DNA from: an uncultured Selenomonadaceae bacterium | GTDB lineage: Bacteria > Bacillota > Negativicutes > Selenomonadales > Selenomonadaceae | DNA length: 37,151 nt | NCBI GenBank assembly: GCA_905234235.1 | Contig: CAJOHN010000020.1 | Coordinates: 1 to 37,151, forward strand | Reading direction: 5' to 3' | Part shown: piece by piece, positions 6,973-15,648 of the stretch | Layout of the letters: each line of letters begins with the position of its first letter | Position numbering within the stretch: position 1 is the stretch's first letter | Notes under the pieces: model-generated | What the model was told of the DNA's origin: nothing | Seen by the model: the letters and a program-made list of their open reading frames with translations, nothing else | Database searches by the model: none | Made by a program: the position numbers and the translations under genes

Positions 6973-8709
6973 ATGACAAAAATTGAACTTAAAAAATTAA
7001 TCGACTGCGCGGCGGGCAGAATCAAAGCCGACCTCGTCATAAAGAACTGTCGGATTGTCAACGTTTTAAGCGGCGAAATTAATTCGGGCGAGGTCGCGAT
7101 TATCGACGGGAAAATTATCGGCATGGGCAACGTTGCTTACGACGGAGAAAAAATTTTTGACGCGGACGGGAAATTTCTTGCGCCCGGTTTTATCGACGCG
7201 CACATTCATATCGAATCTTCCTACGTAAGCCCCGAACAGCTCGGCAGGATAATTGTTCCGTGTGGCACGACTTCTATTATCGCCGACCCTCACGAAATCG
7301 CTAACGTCTGCGGGATTGAAGGCTTAAAATATATGCTTGACGCCGCGCAGAGAACAAAGCTCGACATAATTTACGCAATGCCGAGTTGTGTACCCGCCAC
7401 GCCCTTTGAAGACGCTGGAGCAATTCTCGACGCGGAGGATATGCGAGAACTTCTCTTAGACGAAAATATTTTCGGGCTTGGAGAATTCATGAACGCGCCG
7501 GGCATAATCAACTGCGACGATAAGGCTTTGGATAAAATTCTGCTCGCTAGGAAGTTCGGTAAGCTGATTGACGGACACGCGCCCAACGTCACGGGCAAAG
7601 ATTTGAATGCTTACATGTGCGCGGGGATTGTCGGCGACCACGAATGCCGCACGCCTGACGAAATGAACGAACGCATTGCTAAGGGCATGTACGTTTTGAT
7701 TCGCGAAGGTTCGGCTTGCCACGATTTGAAAACTTTGATTAAAGGTGTGACGTCCGCTAACAGCCGCAGAATTTTACTTTGCTCGGACGACCGCCAACCT
7801 AAAACTATCCTTGAACTCGGACATATGGACAGCAACGTTAAAATGTGCGTCGAGGAAGGGCTTGACCCGATAACTGCGATTCAACTTGCGACGATTAACG
7901 TTGCGGAGGGGTTCAGACTTTACGACAGAGGCGCGATTAAAATTGGTGCCCGCGCAGATTTGGTTTTACTTGACGACCTTAAAAATTTCCGCGCAGATAA
8001 AGTTTGGATTGGCGGCGAACTCGTCGCGGATGGTGGAAAGTATTTGCCCGAAATTATTCCTGCCGATATTTCAAGTGTGCGCGGCTCCGTCAAAGTTAAA
8101 AATTTTTCCGTCGACAGATTGAAAATGAATTTGACAAGCGGCAAGGTTAATGTGATTGGAATTGAACCGGGCGGCGTCGTTACAAAAAAAATTACAGCCG
8201 AAGTTAAGCGCGACGATTCGGGCGATTTTATTTTCGATTCCGCGCAGGATATTTGTAAAGTCGCAGTGATTGAACGTCACCACGAGACGGGCAAGGTCGG
8301 CTTGGGACTTTTGGGCGGCTACGGGATTAAACGCGGCGCGGTTGCAGTTTCGGTTGCGCACGATTCACATAACATAATCGCGGCGGGCGTCAGCAATGAG
8401 GAAATTTTCTGCGCGGTCGAAGCACTGATTAAAATGGAAGGCGGCATGGTTTTAGTTAAGGACGGGAAAATTATTGCGTCGATACCGTTGCCGATTGGCG
8501 GGCTTATGAGCGACGTTAGCGGCGAAGAACTTAAAGAAAATCTCGACGCCCTCCATAAAAAAGCGCACGCCGAACTTGGAATTAATCAAAGCGTTGAACC
8601 TGTCATGACGCTAACTTTTATGTCGTTGCCGGTTATCCCCGAACTGAAATTAACGGCTCGCGGGCTCTTCGACTATGACAGTTTTAAACTCATTCCGCTT
8701 GAGGCTTAA
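6973..8709 (+). CDS. ade: Adenine deaminase
   Basis: Hydrolyses adenine to hypoxanthine and ammonia in purine salvage. The 578-aa length fits the Ade family. The amidohydrolase metal site is visible: PGFIDAHIHIESS (near 70-82), ADPHEIANVCG (near 105), GHAPNVTGKDL (near 197), GDHECRTPDE and CSDDRQP (near 271-277). The typical C-terminal Ade domain follows (HDSHNIIAAGVSNEE, LPIGGLMSD). ATG is preceded by TGAGGA and lies 9 bases after the permease stop, so both are co-transcribed. No terminator is obvious after it. Confidence 0.95.
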   Translation: MTKIELKKLIDCAAGRIKADLVIKNCRIVNVLSGEINSGEVAIIDGKIIGMGNVAYDGEKIFDADGKFLAPGFIDAHIHIESSYVSPEQLGRIIVPCGTTSIIADPHEIANVCGIEGLKYMLDAAQRTKLDIIYAMPSCVPATPFEDAGAILDAEDMRELLLDENIFGLGEFMNAPGIINCDDKALDKILLARKFGKLIDGHAPNVTGKDLNAYMCAGIVGDHECRTPDEMNERIAKGMYVLIREGSACHDLKTLIKGVTSANSRRILLCSDDRQPKTILELGHMDSNVKMCVEEGLDPITAIQLATINVAEGFRLYDRGAIKIGARADLVLLDDLKNFRADKVWIGGELVADGGKYLPEIIPADISSVRGSVKVKNFSVDRLKMNLTSGKVNVIGIEPGGVVTKKITAEVKRDDSGDFIFDSAQDICKVAVIERHHETGKVGLGLLGGYGIKRGAVAVSVAHDSHNIIAAGVSNEEIFCAVEALIKMEGGMVLVKDGKIIASIPLPIGGLMSDVSGEELKENLDALHKKAHAELGINQSVEPVMTLTFMSLPVIPELKLTARGLFDYDSFKLIPLEA

Positions 8710-8718
8710 AAAATAATC

Positions 8719-8747
8719 TTGACGTTTTGACGCGGTTAAAATATACT
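8719..8747 (+). promoter_or_regulatory. Promoter for the liv operon
   Basis: TTGACG (8719-8724), a 17-base spacer and TATACT (8742-8747), nearly consensus. It is about 48 bases upstream of the livK start. Confidence 0.7.
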
Positions 8748-8794
8748 TGCGCCGAAGTTTTTAAGGGTACAAATTATTTTGGAGGTTGAGTATA

Positions 8795-9991
8795 GTGTTT
8801 TTCAGTAAGAAGAAGTTCAGGATGGTGTCGATGATAGCTTGCGGGATTTTGGCGAGCGCATTGTTTACGGGTTGCGGCGGAGATTCTGCCGGCGGTGGCG
8901 GCACCGATAAGGCGGCGGGCGATGAGATTGTTATCGGCTCCAACTTCGAGCTGACCGGTAACGTCGCGCAGTACGGAGCGAACGCCAATAACGGGCTCAA
9001 GCTTGCGATTAAGGAAATCAACGACGCGGGCGGCATCAACGGCAAGAAGATTAAAATTGTCGAGGCTGATGCCAAATCTGAGGCGGCTGAGGCTGTCAAC
9101 GCGGCAACTAAATTAATTTCAGACGATAAAGTTGTTGCGCTTATCGGACCGGCTGTTACTGCGAACGTTATCGCCGAGTCGCAAGTTGCGACGGATAATA
9201 TGGTGCCGATTATCGCGCCTGCCGCGACGAATCCCGATGTTACTGTTGAGAATGGGCAAGTTAAATCTTACATTTTCCGCGCCTGCTTTATCGACCCTCA
9301 ACAGAGCGAAGTTATGGCGCAATTTGCAAGGAAAGATTTAATGGCGGAAAAGGCTGTCCTTTACATTGACTCCAGCTCCGATTATTCCAAGAGTCTCGGC
9401 AAGATTTTCAAGGAAAAATTCGAGGCTGACGGCGGCGTTGTCGTAATGGAAGAAGCATTCCTCGCGAAAGACCAAGACTTTAAAGCCGCGTTGACGAAAA
9501 TTCAAACTGCCAATGCTGATGTTATCTTTGTCCCCGCTTACTATGAAGAAGTCGGCAAGATTATCAAACAGGCTCGCGAACTCGGCATAACCGCCGCGAT
9601 TCTCGGAACTGACGGTTGGGACGACAGCAAAGTTATCGACATCGCAGGCAAAGAAGCTTTGAATAATACTTTCTTCTGCACGCATTACTTTGAAGGCGAC
9701 GAGGAAGTTCAAGGTTTCATCAACGCTTACAAAAATGAGTACAACAACGACCCGAATGTTTTTGCGGCATTGGGCTACGACGCGGGCAAGATGTTGATTA
9801 ATGCGATTGAACGCGGCGGCGACGACGGGCAAAAGATTCGTGACAACATTGAAACTATAACGGACTTGCAAGTCGGCACGGGCAAAATCACTATGGACGC
9901 GGCGACGCATAATCCGATTAAAGGTATCGTCGTTATCGAAACTAAAGACGGCGTCCGCTCGCTCCGCACGAAAATTGCTCCCGAAGGCTGA
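8795..9991 (+). CDS. livK: Branched-chain amino-acid ABC transporter substrate-binding lipoprotein
   Basis: Periplasmic-binding protein type I (Peripla_BP_6) of 398 aa, delivering Leu/Ile/Val or a related ligand to LivHMGF. It begins with a lipoprotein signal peptide whose lipobox is LFTGC, followed by a flexible Gly-rich linker. The mature domain opens with DEIVIGSNFELTGNVAQYG and continues with GGINGKKIKIVEADAKSE, GPAVTANVIAES and ALGYDAGKMLINAIE, all typical. GTG 8795 is chosen because GGAGG (8781-8785) lies 9 bases upstream; the in-frame TTG at 8786 abuts the SD. The stop overlaps the next ATG by one base (TGATG). Confidence 0.92.
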   Translation: MFFSKKKFRMVSMIACGILASALFTGCGGDSAGGGGTDKAAGDEIVIGSNFELTGNVAQYGANANNGLKLAIKEINDAGGINGKKIKIVEADAKSEAAEAVNAATKLISDDKVVALIGPAVTANVIAESQVATDNMVPIIAPAATNPDVTVENGQVKSYIFRACFIDPQQSEVMAQFARKDLMAEKAVLYIDSSSDYSKSLGKIFKEKFEADGGVVVMEEAFLAKDQDFKAALTKIQTANADVIFVPAYYEEVGKIIKQARELGITAAILGTDGWDDSKVIDIAGKEALNNTFFCTHYFEGDEEVQGFINAYKNEYNNDPNVFAALGYDAGKMLINAIERGGDDGQKIRDNIETITDLQVGTGKITMDAATHNPIKGIVVIETKDGVRSLRTKIAPEG

Positions 9992-11046
9992 TGGATAAAA
10001 AGTTTGCCTTTGAATCGGAGGAAGTGTCGATAGCTTTTTATACATTGGCGGGCTTAGGCGACGCGGTCATTGCCAGAAAAGTTTTCGACGCGATAATTGA
10101 GCTTGCGCCGGATTGCGTTATAGATTTTTATTGCGTGAGTCCGGCGCATTTTTCTTTTGCCAAAGCATTTTACGGCGACAGCAAGAATTTAAATCGCCTC
10201 ATTAATCAAGAAGAATATCTTGCCAATAAAGAGAAATACGATTTGGCGTTGTACGTCGGCGGCTGTCACGTTATTTTGTTTGATTGGTCGAATGCGCAAC
10301 GCTTACAAGCTATGGCTCCGAAGCTTTGGGAGTGCTTAGTTAAGATTGACATTTATAATCGGCAAAACGTTCACGCGATTGGTGATTGGCGGCTGGCTGT
10401 CGCTTTACGCAATATGATTTCGGCGCGTATTCTGAATAAGGATTGTTATTCTTTTCTGTCTTATGACGGTGCGTTGCCGATTCGTGACAACAAGATAAAT
10501 ATTCCGCTCGCGCCCGAATACAAATCAAAGTTCGACGCGCTTAAGCTTGGCAAGTACATAACGATTTACACCGACATTACGCAGAATGAAAAGGCTCGTC
10601 CGAAAGTAAAAACTTGGTCGATAAAATATTATCGGGAATATGTTTCGCGCTTGAAGAAAAGATTGCCGCAAATTGAAGTTGTGCAAGTCGGCGGCGATGA
10701 TGTTAAGGTTGAGAATGCTGACCGCCATTATCTGAACGTTGACTTGGAGCTGACGAAATATATTTTGGCGAACAGTTTATTGCATGTCGGTTGCGAGGGC
10801 GGCTTAGTTCATTTGGCGACGGCACTGGGTACAAAATGTTTGGTGATGTTCGGCTCGAACAGTTGCGAATACACGGGTTATCCTCAGAATATAAATCTTG
10901 TCTCGGAAATTTGTAGCCCGTGCATGTATATTTTGCCGGACTTTTCGACTTGTATGCGTGGGAATGTGGAGCCGCCTTGCATGTTGAGCCACACGCCCGC
11001 GACGGTCTGCGAAGTTACTTACAATTACTTGAAAAATAACGCGTGA
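9991..11046 (+). CDS. Glycosyltransferase family 9 (heptosyltransferase-like)
   Basis: 351 aa. The N-terminal half has the GT9 entry motif LAGLGDAVIARKVFDAI (about 18-34). The C-terminal half carries the donor-site block HVGCEGGLVHLATALGTKCL and MFGSN (about 262-288), typical of ADP-heptose:LPS heptosyltransferases and relatives. It would add a sugar to LPS or another surface glycan at the inner face of the cytoplasmic membrane. Start codon overlaps the livK stop (TGATG), so expression is tied to the liv operon although no metabolic link is evident. A Cys-rich stretch (ICSPCMYI to CMRGNVEPPCM) near the C-terminus is characteristic of some GT9 subgroups. Acceptor unknown. Confidence 0.82.
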   Translation: MDKKFAFESEEVSIAFYTLAGLGDAVIARKVFDAIIELAPDCVIDFYCVSPAHFSFAKAFYGDSKNLNRLINQEEYLANKEKYDLALYVGGCHVILFDWSNAQRLQAMAPKLWECLVKIDIYNRQNVHAIGDWRLAVALRNMISARILNKDCYSFLSYDGALPIRDNKINIPLAPEYKSKFDALKLGKYITIYTDITQNEKARPKVKTWSIKYYREYVSRLKKRLPQIEVVQVGGDDVKVENADRHYLNVDLELTKYILANSLLHVGCEGGLVHLATALGTKCLVMFGSNSCEYTGYPQNINLVSEICSPCMYILPDFSTCMRGNVEPPCMLSHTPATVCEVTYNYLKNNA

Positions 11047-11071
11047 CAATATCGCTGTAAAACGTTAAAAT
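11043..11071 (+). promoter_or_regulatory. Possible internal promoter for livHMGF
   Basis: GTGACA (11043-11048), a 17-base spacer and TAAAAT (11066-11071). The predicted start (about 11078) falls just after the CCTCC arm of the following hairpin, so transcripts made here would lack the sequence that can mask the livH Shine-Dalgarno. Confidence 0.45.
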
Positions 11072-11103
11072 CCTCCTTGAAAATTTTTGGGGAGGTTTTT
11101 TTT
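11072..11103 (+). promoter_or_regulatory. SD-sequestering hairpin / terminator-like element before livH
   Basis: CCTCC (11072-11076) is complementary to GGAGG (11091-11095), which is also the livH Shine-Dalgarno, 8 bases before the ATG. Eight Ts follow the right arm, so the element looks both like a weak intrinsic terminator and like an SD-masking hairpin. It separates livK and the GT9 gene from the membrane and ATPase subunits. Confidence 0.5.
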
Positions 11104-11969
11104 ATGGACTTTGCTCATCAACTCGTTCAGCAGTTGATAAACGGCGTGAGCTTGGGCAGTATCTACGCGCTGATTGCTCTGGGCTACACGATGATAACTT
11201 TGCGCACGGCGATGTTTACATGGTCGGGGCGTATATCGGCTTTGCGGCGGTTACGATTGGCGGCTTGCCGATTTTCCCTGCGCTGTTAGTTTCAATGGCG
11301 TTGACGGCGTGTTTAGGAATGTTGGTCGAGAGGATTGCTTACAAACCGTTGCGACACGCGCCGAGAATTTCATTGCTGATAACGGCGATTGGCGTATCGT
11401 TTTTCTTGGAATATGCGAGCATGTACTTTGTGACACCGACGCCGCGCACATTCCCCGAAGTTATGCCGAACATTTCTTTTAACGTCGGCGGCTTCATAAT
11501 CAACGGGCAACAACTTTTAATTTTGGGAATAACAATCGTGCTGATGGCGTTGCTGACTTACATTGTACAGAAAACAAAACTAGGCAAGGCAATGCGTGCG
11601 GCGAGTTTCGACACGGAGACCGCGCAGTTAATGGGCGTTGATTCTGACAAAATTATTTCGATGACGTTTTGCATAGGCTCGGCATTGGCGGCGGCGGCAG
11701 GCGTTTTGGTCGGCGTTTATTACAACACGATTGATCCGCTGATGGGAATTATGCCCGGCGTCAAAGCGTTTGTTGCGGCGGTTTTAGGCGGCATAGGAAT
11801 TTTACCGGGCGCGGTCGTCGGAGGAATTCTTTTGGGCGTCGTCGAGGCGTTAGTCGCGGGCTTTTTATCGTCGACGTTCAGAGACGCGGCGGCGTTCGCG
11901 ATTTTAATTTTGGTACTGTTGTTCAAGCCGACGGGACTTTTTGGCAAGAATACGAACGAAAAGGTGTGA
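11104..11969 (+). pseudogene. livH: livH, branched-chain amino-acid permease, frameshifted
   Basis: LivH membrane subunit split over two frames. Frame 1 (11104 to about 11193) gives MDFAHQLVQQLINGVSLGSI and ALIALGYTM, then goes out of frame and would stop at 11289. The family continues with roughly VYGIIKLI and then NFAHGDVYMVGAYIGF. NFAHGDVYMVGAYIGF is present from 11196, but in the +2 frame, with only AT between the two parts. About 22 bases of the conserved segment are therefore missing, a non-multiple of three. From 11196 to 11969 the remainder is intact (MGVDSDKI EAA-like loop, GIMPGVKAFVAAVLGG). The internal ATG at 11220 has no usable SD. Either a real disruption or an assembly/sequencing deletion; LivM, G and F look intact. 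Confidence 0.85.
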
Positions 11970-11973
11970 CGAT

Positions 11974-12927
11974 ATGAACTCTGCGCGGAAAAGAGATTTA
12001 GTAATGCTAATCTTCGGGCTAGTGCTGTACGGGATTTTGCAGGCGATGATTAGCACAAAAATAATCGGCTCGTTCTGGGAGCTGAACATAATTTTAATTT
12101 GTGTGAACATAATCCTATCAGCGAGCCTGAATTTGATAAACGGCTACACGGGACAATTTTCATTGGGACACGCGGGCTTTATGGCGGTCGGGGCTTACGT
12201 TGGAGTTGTTGCGACGGTTAAATTTGGCTTACCGCTGATAGTCGCGTTGATTTTGGGAGCGATAGCGGCGGGCTTTTTAGGATTTTTAATTGGACTGCCG
12301 ACGTTGCGCCTGCGCGGAGACTATTTAGCAATAGCGACGCTTGGGCTTGGTGAAATTGTTCGTATCGTCATCATGAATATCGATTACGTCGGCGGCGCGG
12401 CGGGTTTTAAAGGCATTCCGCACTTAACGAACTTCACATGGGTTTTCATGGCGATGCTAGTTACATTGTTCTTTATAAAAAATTTTGTGAACTCGTCGCA
12501 CGGGCGAGCTTGCATAGCGATTCGCGAGAATGAAATTGCGGCGGAGGCAATGGGCGTCAACACGACGAAATACAAAGTTATGGCGTTCACGTTAGGCGCG
12601 GCGTTCGCGGGCGTTGCGGGCGGCTTATTCGCGCACCAATTCTATTTAATCAGCCCGACTTCGTTTACGTTTATGGCGTCGTTCAATTATCTGATAATGG
12701 TAGTTATGGGCGGGCTCGGCTCGATAACCGGTTCAATCGCTGGGGCGTTCGTCGTAACGTTCATATCGGCGGCGTTAGCGTCATTCCCGGAAGTGCGCAT
12801 GATAATTTACGCGTTGGCGTTGATTTTGATGATGTTCTATCGTCCGCAAGGATTGTTCGGTTACATGGAACTGACGAACGTCGCGCCGATTAAAAAATTC
12901 TTGGACAAAGTATCGGGGGCAACTTAA
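11974..12927 (+). CDS. livM: Branched-chain amino-acid ABC transporter permease LivM
   Basis: Second membrane subunit of the Liv importer, 317 aa, with around nine or ten hydrophobic segments. Diagnostic blocks are NGYTGQFSLGHAGFMAVGAY (about 55-74), LRLRGDYLAIATLGLGEI (about 110-127), the cytoplasmic ATPase-coupling loop SSHGRACIAIRENEIAAEAMG (about 175-195) and VMGGLGSITGSIAGA. ATG 11974 is chosen because AGGTG (11962-11966) lies 7 bases upstream and the longer frame would reach back into livH. Gap to livH is 4 bases. Confidence 0.93.
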   Translation: MNSARKRDLVMLIFGLVLYGILQAMISTKIIGSFWELNIILICVNIILSASLNLINGYTGQFSLGHAGFMAVGAYVGVVATVKFGLPLIVALILGAIAAGFLGFLIGLPTLRLRGDYLAIATLGLGEIVRIVIMNIDYVGGAAGFKGIPHLTNFTWVFMAMLVTLFFIKNFVNSSHGRACIAIRENEIAAEAMGVNTTKYKVMAFTLGAAFAGVAGGLFAHQFYLISPTSFTFMASFNYLIMVVMGGLGSITGSIAGAFVVTFISAALASFPEVRMIIYALALILMMFYRPQGLFGYMELTNVAPIKKFLDKVSGAT

Positions 12928-13707
12928 ATGGCTGATAAACATTTACTTGAAACAACTGATGTCTCCGAAGTATTCGGCGGGCTGAAGGCGGTTTCTGACT
13001 TCAACATTTACATAGACAAGGGCGAGCTGATTGGCTTAATCGGACCGAACGGCGCGGGCAAGACTACGGCTTTTAACTTAATAACAGGCGTATACCAACC
13101 GACGACGGGCGAAATTATTTTTGACGGCAAATCAATCGTCGGACTTAAGCCTTACGAAATTACGACGCGGGGGATTGCGCGGACGTTCCAGAATATCCGT
13201 CTGTTCAGCGAGCTTAGCGTCCTCGATAACGTCAAAATCGCTTATCATTGTCACGTTAAGTACGGATTGTGGGAGACTGTTTTAAGAATTGGTCGCTACT
13301 TTGGCGAGGAAAAATCTATCGAAGATGAAGCTCTCAATCTGCTGAAAATTTTTAAGCTTGATGAGCACGCCCATGAAGTCGCGAAGAATCTTCCTTACGG
13401 TGCACAGCGCAGATTAGAAATTGCTCGCGCTCTCGCCGCCAAGCCGAAACTTTTATTGTTGGACGAGCCAGCCGCCGGTATGAATCCTCAAGAAACGCAA
13501 GAACTTATGGAGATGATTCGTTGGATACGCAAACAATTTGGGCTGACGGTTTTACTTATCGAACACGACATGAGCTTGGTAATGGGCATTTGCGAACGGA
13601 TTTACGTTCTCGAATACGGCATGATTATCGCCGACGGAACGCCCGCCGACATTCAAAACGATCCTGAAGTTATTCGCGCATATCTCGGAGCGGAGGCGAT
13701 TAATTGA
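12928..13707 (+). CDS. livG: Branched-chain amino-acid ABC transporter ATPase LivG
   Basis: A 259-aa nucleotide-binding subunit that powers the Liv importer at the inner membrane. Walker A is GPNGAGKTT (about 38-46). The Q-loop region is TFQNIRLFSELSVLDNV. The signature is LPYGAQRRLEIARALA, a common LivG variant of LSGGQ. Walker B is LLLLDEPAAGMNP and the switch His lies in LIEHDM. It starts immediately after the livM stop and its own stop overlaps the next ATG by one base. Confidence 0.95.
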   Translation: MADKHLLETTDVSEVFGGLKAVSDFNIYIDKGELIGLIGPNGAGKTTAFNLITGVYQPTTGEIIFDGKSIVGLKPYEITTRGIARTFQNIRLFSELSVLDNVKIAYHCHVKYGLWETVLRIGRYFGEEKSIEDEALNLLKIFKLDEHAHEVAKNLPYGAQRRLEIARALAAKPKLLLLDEPAAGMNPQETQELMEMIRWIRKQFGLTVLLIEHDMSLVMGICERIYVLEYGMIIADGTPADIQNDPEVIRAYLGAEAIN

Positions 13708-14909
13708 TGTTAAGAAAAATTTTCAGCGCGGCACTTTTCGTATGGATATTTTTATTTGCGCAGATTGTATCGGCGGCTGACGTTGAATCAATCGAAACAT
13801 TTTCGGCGCGCTACTACGACAACGGTAAAGAACGGGCTAATCAATTCGCGGAGCTTAGAATTTACAGCGATCACGGCATTCATCACGCGGCATTGGTAGC
13901 GGTTAAATCTCTGGAGGCGGCGGACGCTATCGACGCGGCGAATTTTGGTAACGTGTGGTATTCGTCGATTGACAGGCGCGAGTTGGAAATTGCGGCTTAC
14001 ATGCACGATACCGGCATGGACGGCGGGCAATTTAAAACTTACAACGACGGCAACGCGCTCCGTAAAGATCATTCCTTGAACTCGGCGATTCACGTTTTGG
14101 AAAATCGGGCGTACTTTGAAGCTTTGGGCGTCAACGTCGACAGCGTCGCGCTTGATTGCATGGGGCACAGCAAAAGTTGTTCGGGCGTCCGCGACTTGAC
14201 AAACCACGCGCAATGGACGGATTGTTTTAATCGCATTGATAACGCCGTCGAGCTTTACAATAAAAAATTCCCCGCCGCGCAGATTTACTTCGACAAATCG
14301 GCTTGGACTGACGGCGAAACTTATACAAATAAACAAGGCGTCGAAGTTTACAAATTTAATCGCGAGACATTGGCGCGGAGTGCGGCGGTTATCGCGGCGT
14401 TGAGGCTCGGCGATGCCAATCGTGAGGCGGCTCAATTCCCATACACTCAGAGCGGCGAGACTATCGAGATTGATTTTGATTCCTACGTCAACGGCAAGAC
14501 GTGGCGCGACGAAATTGCTAAGGCGAAAATTTTTGTCGTCGACGCGAGCGGCAATAAGACTTCGCTTTTAACGCAGGGCGTCGATACCAACGGCTTGGGG
14601 CGAATGTACATGTCGGGCGAGGGCAACCTTTCCATGACCTGCGAATTTAATCCCAAGACTCAAAATATCTGCGAAGTCTTTAAAGTTTTACACGGCAAAA
14701 GTTTTCCGCTGTCAACTCAGGAATGCATTGAGGAACGGCTCGGCGAACTCGATACGATGAAAAATTTCCCCGTCGAAGCACACATAAAAATTCTTGGCGA
14801 TTATTCCAAACTCGACAAGAAAAAAATTTCTCGCTCGTACGAAAAATATTGCCGCGACGCTCAACGTAAGCACCAATTCCCCGTGACGTTTGAATTTGTT
14901 AAGGAGTGA
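13707..14909 (+). CDS. Exported HD-domain phosphohydrolase-like protein
   Basis: 400 aa with a clear Sec signal peptide (MLRKIF, hydrophobic core, cleavage after VSA near residue 23). The mature part has an HD-superfamily arrangement: SDHGIHHAALV (His56-His60), AAYMHDTGMD (His100, Asp101), RKDHSLNSAIHV (His122), CMGHSKSC (His154) and FNRIDNAVEL (Asp178). A metal-dependent phosphohydrolase acting outside the cytoplasm is therefore likely; the substrate is unknown. The C-terminal 200 residues match nothing I recognise. It sits between livG and livF, overlapping the livG stop by one base, an uncommon place for such a gene. ATG 13707 is preferred over TTG 13704, with an upstream GGAGG at 10 bases. 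Confidence 0.75.
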   Translation: MLRKIFSAALFVWIFLFAQIVSAADVESIETFSARYYDNGKERANQFAELRIYSDHGIHHAALVAVKSLEAADAIDAANFGNVWYSSIDRRELEIAAYMHDTGMDGGQFKTYNDGNALRKDHSLNSAIHVLENRAYFEALGVNVDSVALDCMGHSKSCSGVRDLTNHAQWTDCFNRIDNAVELYNKKFPAAQIYFDKSAWTDGETYTNKQGVEVYKFNRETLARSAAVIAALRLGDANREAAQFPYTQSGETIEIDFDSYVNGKTWRDEIAKAKIFVVDASGNKTSLLTQGVDTNGLGRMYMSGEGNLSMTCEFNPKTQNICEVFKVLHGKSFPLSTQECIEERLGELDTMKNFPVEAHIKILGDYSKLDKKKISRSYEKYCRDAQRKHQFPVTFEFVKE

Positions 14910-14913
14910 TTCT

Positions 14914-15624
14914 ATGGCAATGCTTGAAGTCAAGGACATCAACGTTTATTACGGCGCGATTCACGCGATAAAAGGCATCAGCCTTGCCGTCGAGGAGGGC
15001 GAAATCGTCACGCTGATTGGTGCGAACGGTGCAGGTAAGTCGACGACGCTCCGGACAATTTCGGGGTTGCTTAAGCCTAAAACCGGCGCGATAAATTTTC
15101 TCGGCAATAATATCGCGGGAATGCCGGCGCATAAAATTGTTCGCGAGGGAATATCGCAAGTGCCGGAAGGTCGGCGAATCTTCGCGGAGATGACAGTTCA
15201 AGAAAATTTGGAACTCGGAGCGTTCACGCGTAACGATACTGCAGAAATTCAAAACGATTTTAAAATGGTCTTCAAACGTTTTCCGCGCCTTGAAGAGAGA
15301 AAATTTCAGTTGGCAGGAACTTTATCCGGCGGCGAACAGCAAATGCTAGCAATGGGGCGTGCGTTGATGAGCCGTCCGAAACTTTTACTACTCGACGAAC
15401 CAAGCATGGGGCTCGCGCCGCTCCTTATCAAAGAAATTTTTAATATCATCGCCGACATAAACAAGACAGGCACGACGGTTTTGCTTGTCGAACAAAATGC
15501 AAATATGGCGTTGTCGATTGCGAATCGCGCTTACGTTTTGGAGACGGGGCGAATCACGATTTCCGGCGACGCCAAAGAACTCGCCGCCAGCGAGGACATT
15601 CGCAAGGCTTATCTCGGCGGTTAA
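14914..15624 (+). CDS. livF: Branched-chain amino-acid ABC transporter ATPase LivF
   Basis: Second nucleotide-binding subunit of the Liv importer, 236 aa. Walker A is GANGAGKST (about 36-44), the LivF-specific segment VPEGRRIFAEMTVQENLELGA is present, the signature is LSGGEQQMLAMGRALM, Walker B is LLLLDEPSMGLAP and the switch region is LLVEQNANMAL. ATG 14914 follows AAGGAGTGAT at ideal spacing and lies 4 bases after the HD-gene stop; upstream in-frame codons are not supported. Confidence 0.95.
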   Translation: MAMLEVKDINVYYGAIHAIKGISLAVEEGEIVTLIGANGAGKSTTLRTISGLLKPKTGAINFLGNNIAGMPAHKIVREGISQVPEGRRIFAEMTVQENLELGAFTRNDTAEIQNDFKMVFKRFPRLEERKFQLAGTLSGGEQQMLAMGRALMSRPKLLLLDEPSMGLAPLLIKEIFNIIADINKTGTTVLLVEQNANMALSIANRAYVLETGRITISGDAKELAASEDIRKAYLGG

Positions 15625-15648
15625 TTTCTCTCTAAGGAGGTTTTTATT

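Noticed and set aside
9338..10045. Long minus-strand open frame (235 codons) over livK
   Set aside because: Antisense shadow of a strong livK frame; no SD, no family resemblance and low-complexity composition.
11220..11969. Second half of livH as an independent short permease gene
   Set aside because: The ATG has no SD and lacks the first membrane segments; the upstream half supplies exactly the missing N-terminus in another frame.
13788..14435. Minus-strand open frame of 215 codons over the HD gene
   Set aside because: Antisense shadow caused by the codon bias; the plus frame has the HD motifs and signal peptide.
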